Below are positions 62,677 to 64,000 of a stretch of DNA of 64,000 nt, in pieces. Position numbers and translations under genes: made by a program. The notes under the pieces were generated by a model. The model had not been told where the DNA came from. It did no database searches and was given only the letters and a program-made list of their open reading frames with translations. The DNA is taken from assembly GCA_900540205.1 (NCBI GenBank), contig UQER01000013.1, positions 1 to 64,000 on the forward strand. Direction: 5' to 3'. The first letter of the stretch is position 1; each line of letters starts with the position of its first letter. The stretch is from an uncultured Porphyromonadaceae bacterium (GTDB lineage: Bacteria > Bacteroidota > Bacteroidia > Bacteroidales > Muribaculaceae).

Positions 62677-64000
62677 CAACTGATTCTATCCAGTTACTTC
62701 CGGCTTATGTCGATGAGCCAACTCATAGCTATGCGGCATCGGATGATGAAGCGCAGGTGGTTGATGTGGAATATTCTGACATTACACTTGAGCAAAACGA
62801 TCTGTCGAATCAAGATGGAAGCGGGTGCCCTTATATCCGCGTAGGTACGGACTATTACCGGGAGGTGTTGCGACCACAGGCAAACGGCACCACTTGTAAG
62901 TGTCTTGTCTATTGGAAGGTTTCGACCATCAAAGCTGACTTCGGGAAGGACTATCTGAATGATATACCGAAGTATGATTGCTTCTGCACCGTTCCGAGCC
63001 ATACCGACTACCGCAAGATAATCGGCAACGCCTACAATCTCTATGAGCCTATCACGCACCATCCCGAACCGGGCGATTGGAGCGCGATTGACGGGCTGCT
63101 TCGCCATATCTTCGAGGAGCATTATGAGTATGGTCTTGACTATATCCAGTTGCTATATCAGATGCCGCTTCAAAAACTTCCGATTCTGATATTGGTATCC
63201 GAGCAACGTAACACCGGCAAGACCACTTTCCTCAATCTGCTAAAGGCAATCTTTCAGGACAACGCGACCTTCAACACCAACGAGGACTTCCGCAGCAAGT
63301 TCAATTCCGACTGGGCTGGCAAGCTGCTTATCATGGTTGATGAAGTCTTGCTTTCTCGGCGAGAGGATTCCGAGCGACTGAAAAACCTCAGTACGGCAAC
63401 ATCCTACAAGATGGAGTCCAAAGGCAAGGACCGAAACGAGATTGCCTTTTTCGGCAAGTTCGTCCTCTGTTCCAACAACGAGCATTTTCCTATTGTAATT
63501 GACCGAGAGGAAGTACGCTACTGGGTTCGAAAGGTCAATTCTCTGGAAACGGACGACCCGTTCTTCATGAAGAAACTTGTGGCACAGATTCCGGCGTTTC
63601 TCCACTTCCTTATGCAGAGAGAGCTATCGGTACAATGCGAAAACAGAATGTGGTTCAGTTCGGAAAGACTGCGTACCGCAGCTCTCAACCGCATCGTAAT
63701 CTCCAACCGCTCCAAAATTGAGTTTGAGGTTGCCGAATTGCTGATTGAGATAATGGATTACACCCGCGACACATCTGTGTCCTTCGTCGTTAACGACCTT
63801 GCGACCCTACTCAACTATCGCAATGTCCGTGCCGAGACGAGCGAGATACGCCGGCTGTTGCAGATTTACTGGCACCTCAAACCGGCATCAAACTCTCTTA
63901 CCTACCGCTTCTATTCGATGGGGATTCCACCTGCCAAGTACACCGCCAAGACCTCAGTCGGCAGATACTACACAGTCACTAAAGATTTTATTTTGAATTT
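62673..64000 (+). CDS. SF3-type helicase/primase-associated protein (DUF5906-like), 3' end cut
   Basis: The frame is open from ATG 62673 through the window end, more than 440 codons. A Walker A-like SEQRNTGKTTFLNLLK is followed by NTNEDFRSKFNSDWAGKLLIMVDEV (Walker B), then KDRNEIAFFGKFVLCSNNE, the sensor stretch of SF3/D5-type helicases. The N-terminal 150 residues may help primase or DNA binding. The visible end GRYYTVTKDFIL suggests the gene stops soon after 64000. It probably replicates or mobilises the element. Confidence 0.85.
   Translation, partial: MTTDSIQLLPAYVDEPTHSYAASDDEAQVVDVEYSDITLEQNDLSNQDGSGCPYIRVGTDYYREVLRPQANGTTCKCLVYWKVSTIKADFGKDYLNDIPKYDCFCTVPSHTDYRKIIGNAYNLYEPITHHPEPGDWSAIDGLLRHIFEEHYEYGLDYIQLLYQMPLQKLPILILVSEQRNTGKTTFLNLLKAIFQDNATFNTNEDFRSKFNSDWAGKLLIMVDEVLLSRREDSERLKNLSTATSYKMESKGKDRNEIAFFGKFVLCSNNEHFPIVIDREEVRYWVRKVNSLETDDPFFMKKLVAQIPAFLHFLMQRELSVQCENRMWFSSERLRTAALNRIVISNRSKIEFEVAELLIEIMDYTRDTSVSFVVNDLATLLNYRNVRAETSEIRRLLQIYWHLKPASNSLTYRFYSMGIPPAKYTAKTSVGRYYTVTKDFILN

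Larger units (their letters stand above)
58897..64000 (+). mobile_element. Integrative element, left part (runs off the window)
   Basis: From the tRNA relic at 58897 rightward come a tyrosine recombinase, an AlbA/Schlafen-type regulator, an excisionase-like HTH protein and an SF3-type helicase/primase, the common left-end order of Bacteroidales integrative or mobilisable elements. The right end, and probably an intact tRNA gene on the minus strand, should lie beyond 64000. Confidence 0.75.

Overview
The window looks like a chromosome segment of a gut Bacteroidales bacterium, most likely of the Muribaculaceae (S24-7) type. This rests on two SusC/SusD pairs, lipoprotein signal peptides on secreted glycosidases, a Bacteroidales type V (FimA/Mfa) pilus operon, an ECF sigma/FecR/STN-SusC signalling trio, and promoters of the Bacteroidetes form TTTG-N19/20-TAnnTTTG. 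The species assignment is inference. Coding DNA is GC-rich and much intergenic DNA is AT-rich, so long mirror ORFs occur opposite real genes; these are not annotated.

Region 1 (279-17601) is a polysaccharide/glycoprotein utilisation locus built around a divergent promoter region at 8629-9044. Leftward run a GH127 lipoprotein, SusC, SusD and a DUF4859-type surface lipoprotein. Rightward run a DUF6055/HExxH protein, a retaining GH97, a GH43 with accessory domains and a second GH127. Two beta-L-arabinofuranosidase-type enzymes plus a peptidase-like protein suggest L-arabinose-bearing plant glycans, possibly extensin-type glycoprotein (inference).

Region 2 (18102-29585) is a type V pilus operon: DUF3575, DUF3868, Mfa1-type major fimbrillin, an intrinsic terminator, a repeat-rich gap, a FimB/Mfa2-type subunit, two further fimbrial proteins including a large DUF4906-type tip candidate, and a DUF5106/thioredoxin-like lipoprotein. 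REP/REPIN-like inverted repeats lie at three places in and around it.

Region 3 (29789-35066) holds an inverting-type GH97 with its own promoter, nicotinate phosphoribosyltransferase (pncB) and a convergent polytopic membrane protein.

Region 4 (35534-55633) is a second utilisation locus: ECF sigma factor, FecR anti-sigma, STN-containing SusC, SusD, a five-bladed propeller glycosidase, a three-repeat surface glycan-binding candidate, GH3, a GH30 resembling endo-beta-1,6-galactanases, GH43, a carbohydrate-binding-like secreted protein and a GH36/clan D alpha-galactosidase. This fits a galactan/arabinogalactan side-chain target (inference).

Region 5 (56090-64000) is accessory DNA. Two copies of a tRNA 3'-end relic, each next to a terminator, bracket an AT-rich 2.7-kb islet carrying an AAA/DUF4143 ATPase and a SIR2-like gene broken by one in-frame TGA. 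The second relic also marks the left end of an integrative element: tyrosine recombinase, AlbA/Schlafen-type regulator, excisionase-like HTH protein and an SF3-type helicase/primase that runs off the window. This looks like repeated insertion at one tRNA gene, and the ATPase/SIR2 pair is the best candidate here for an unrecognised defence module.
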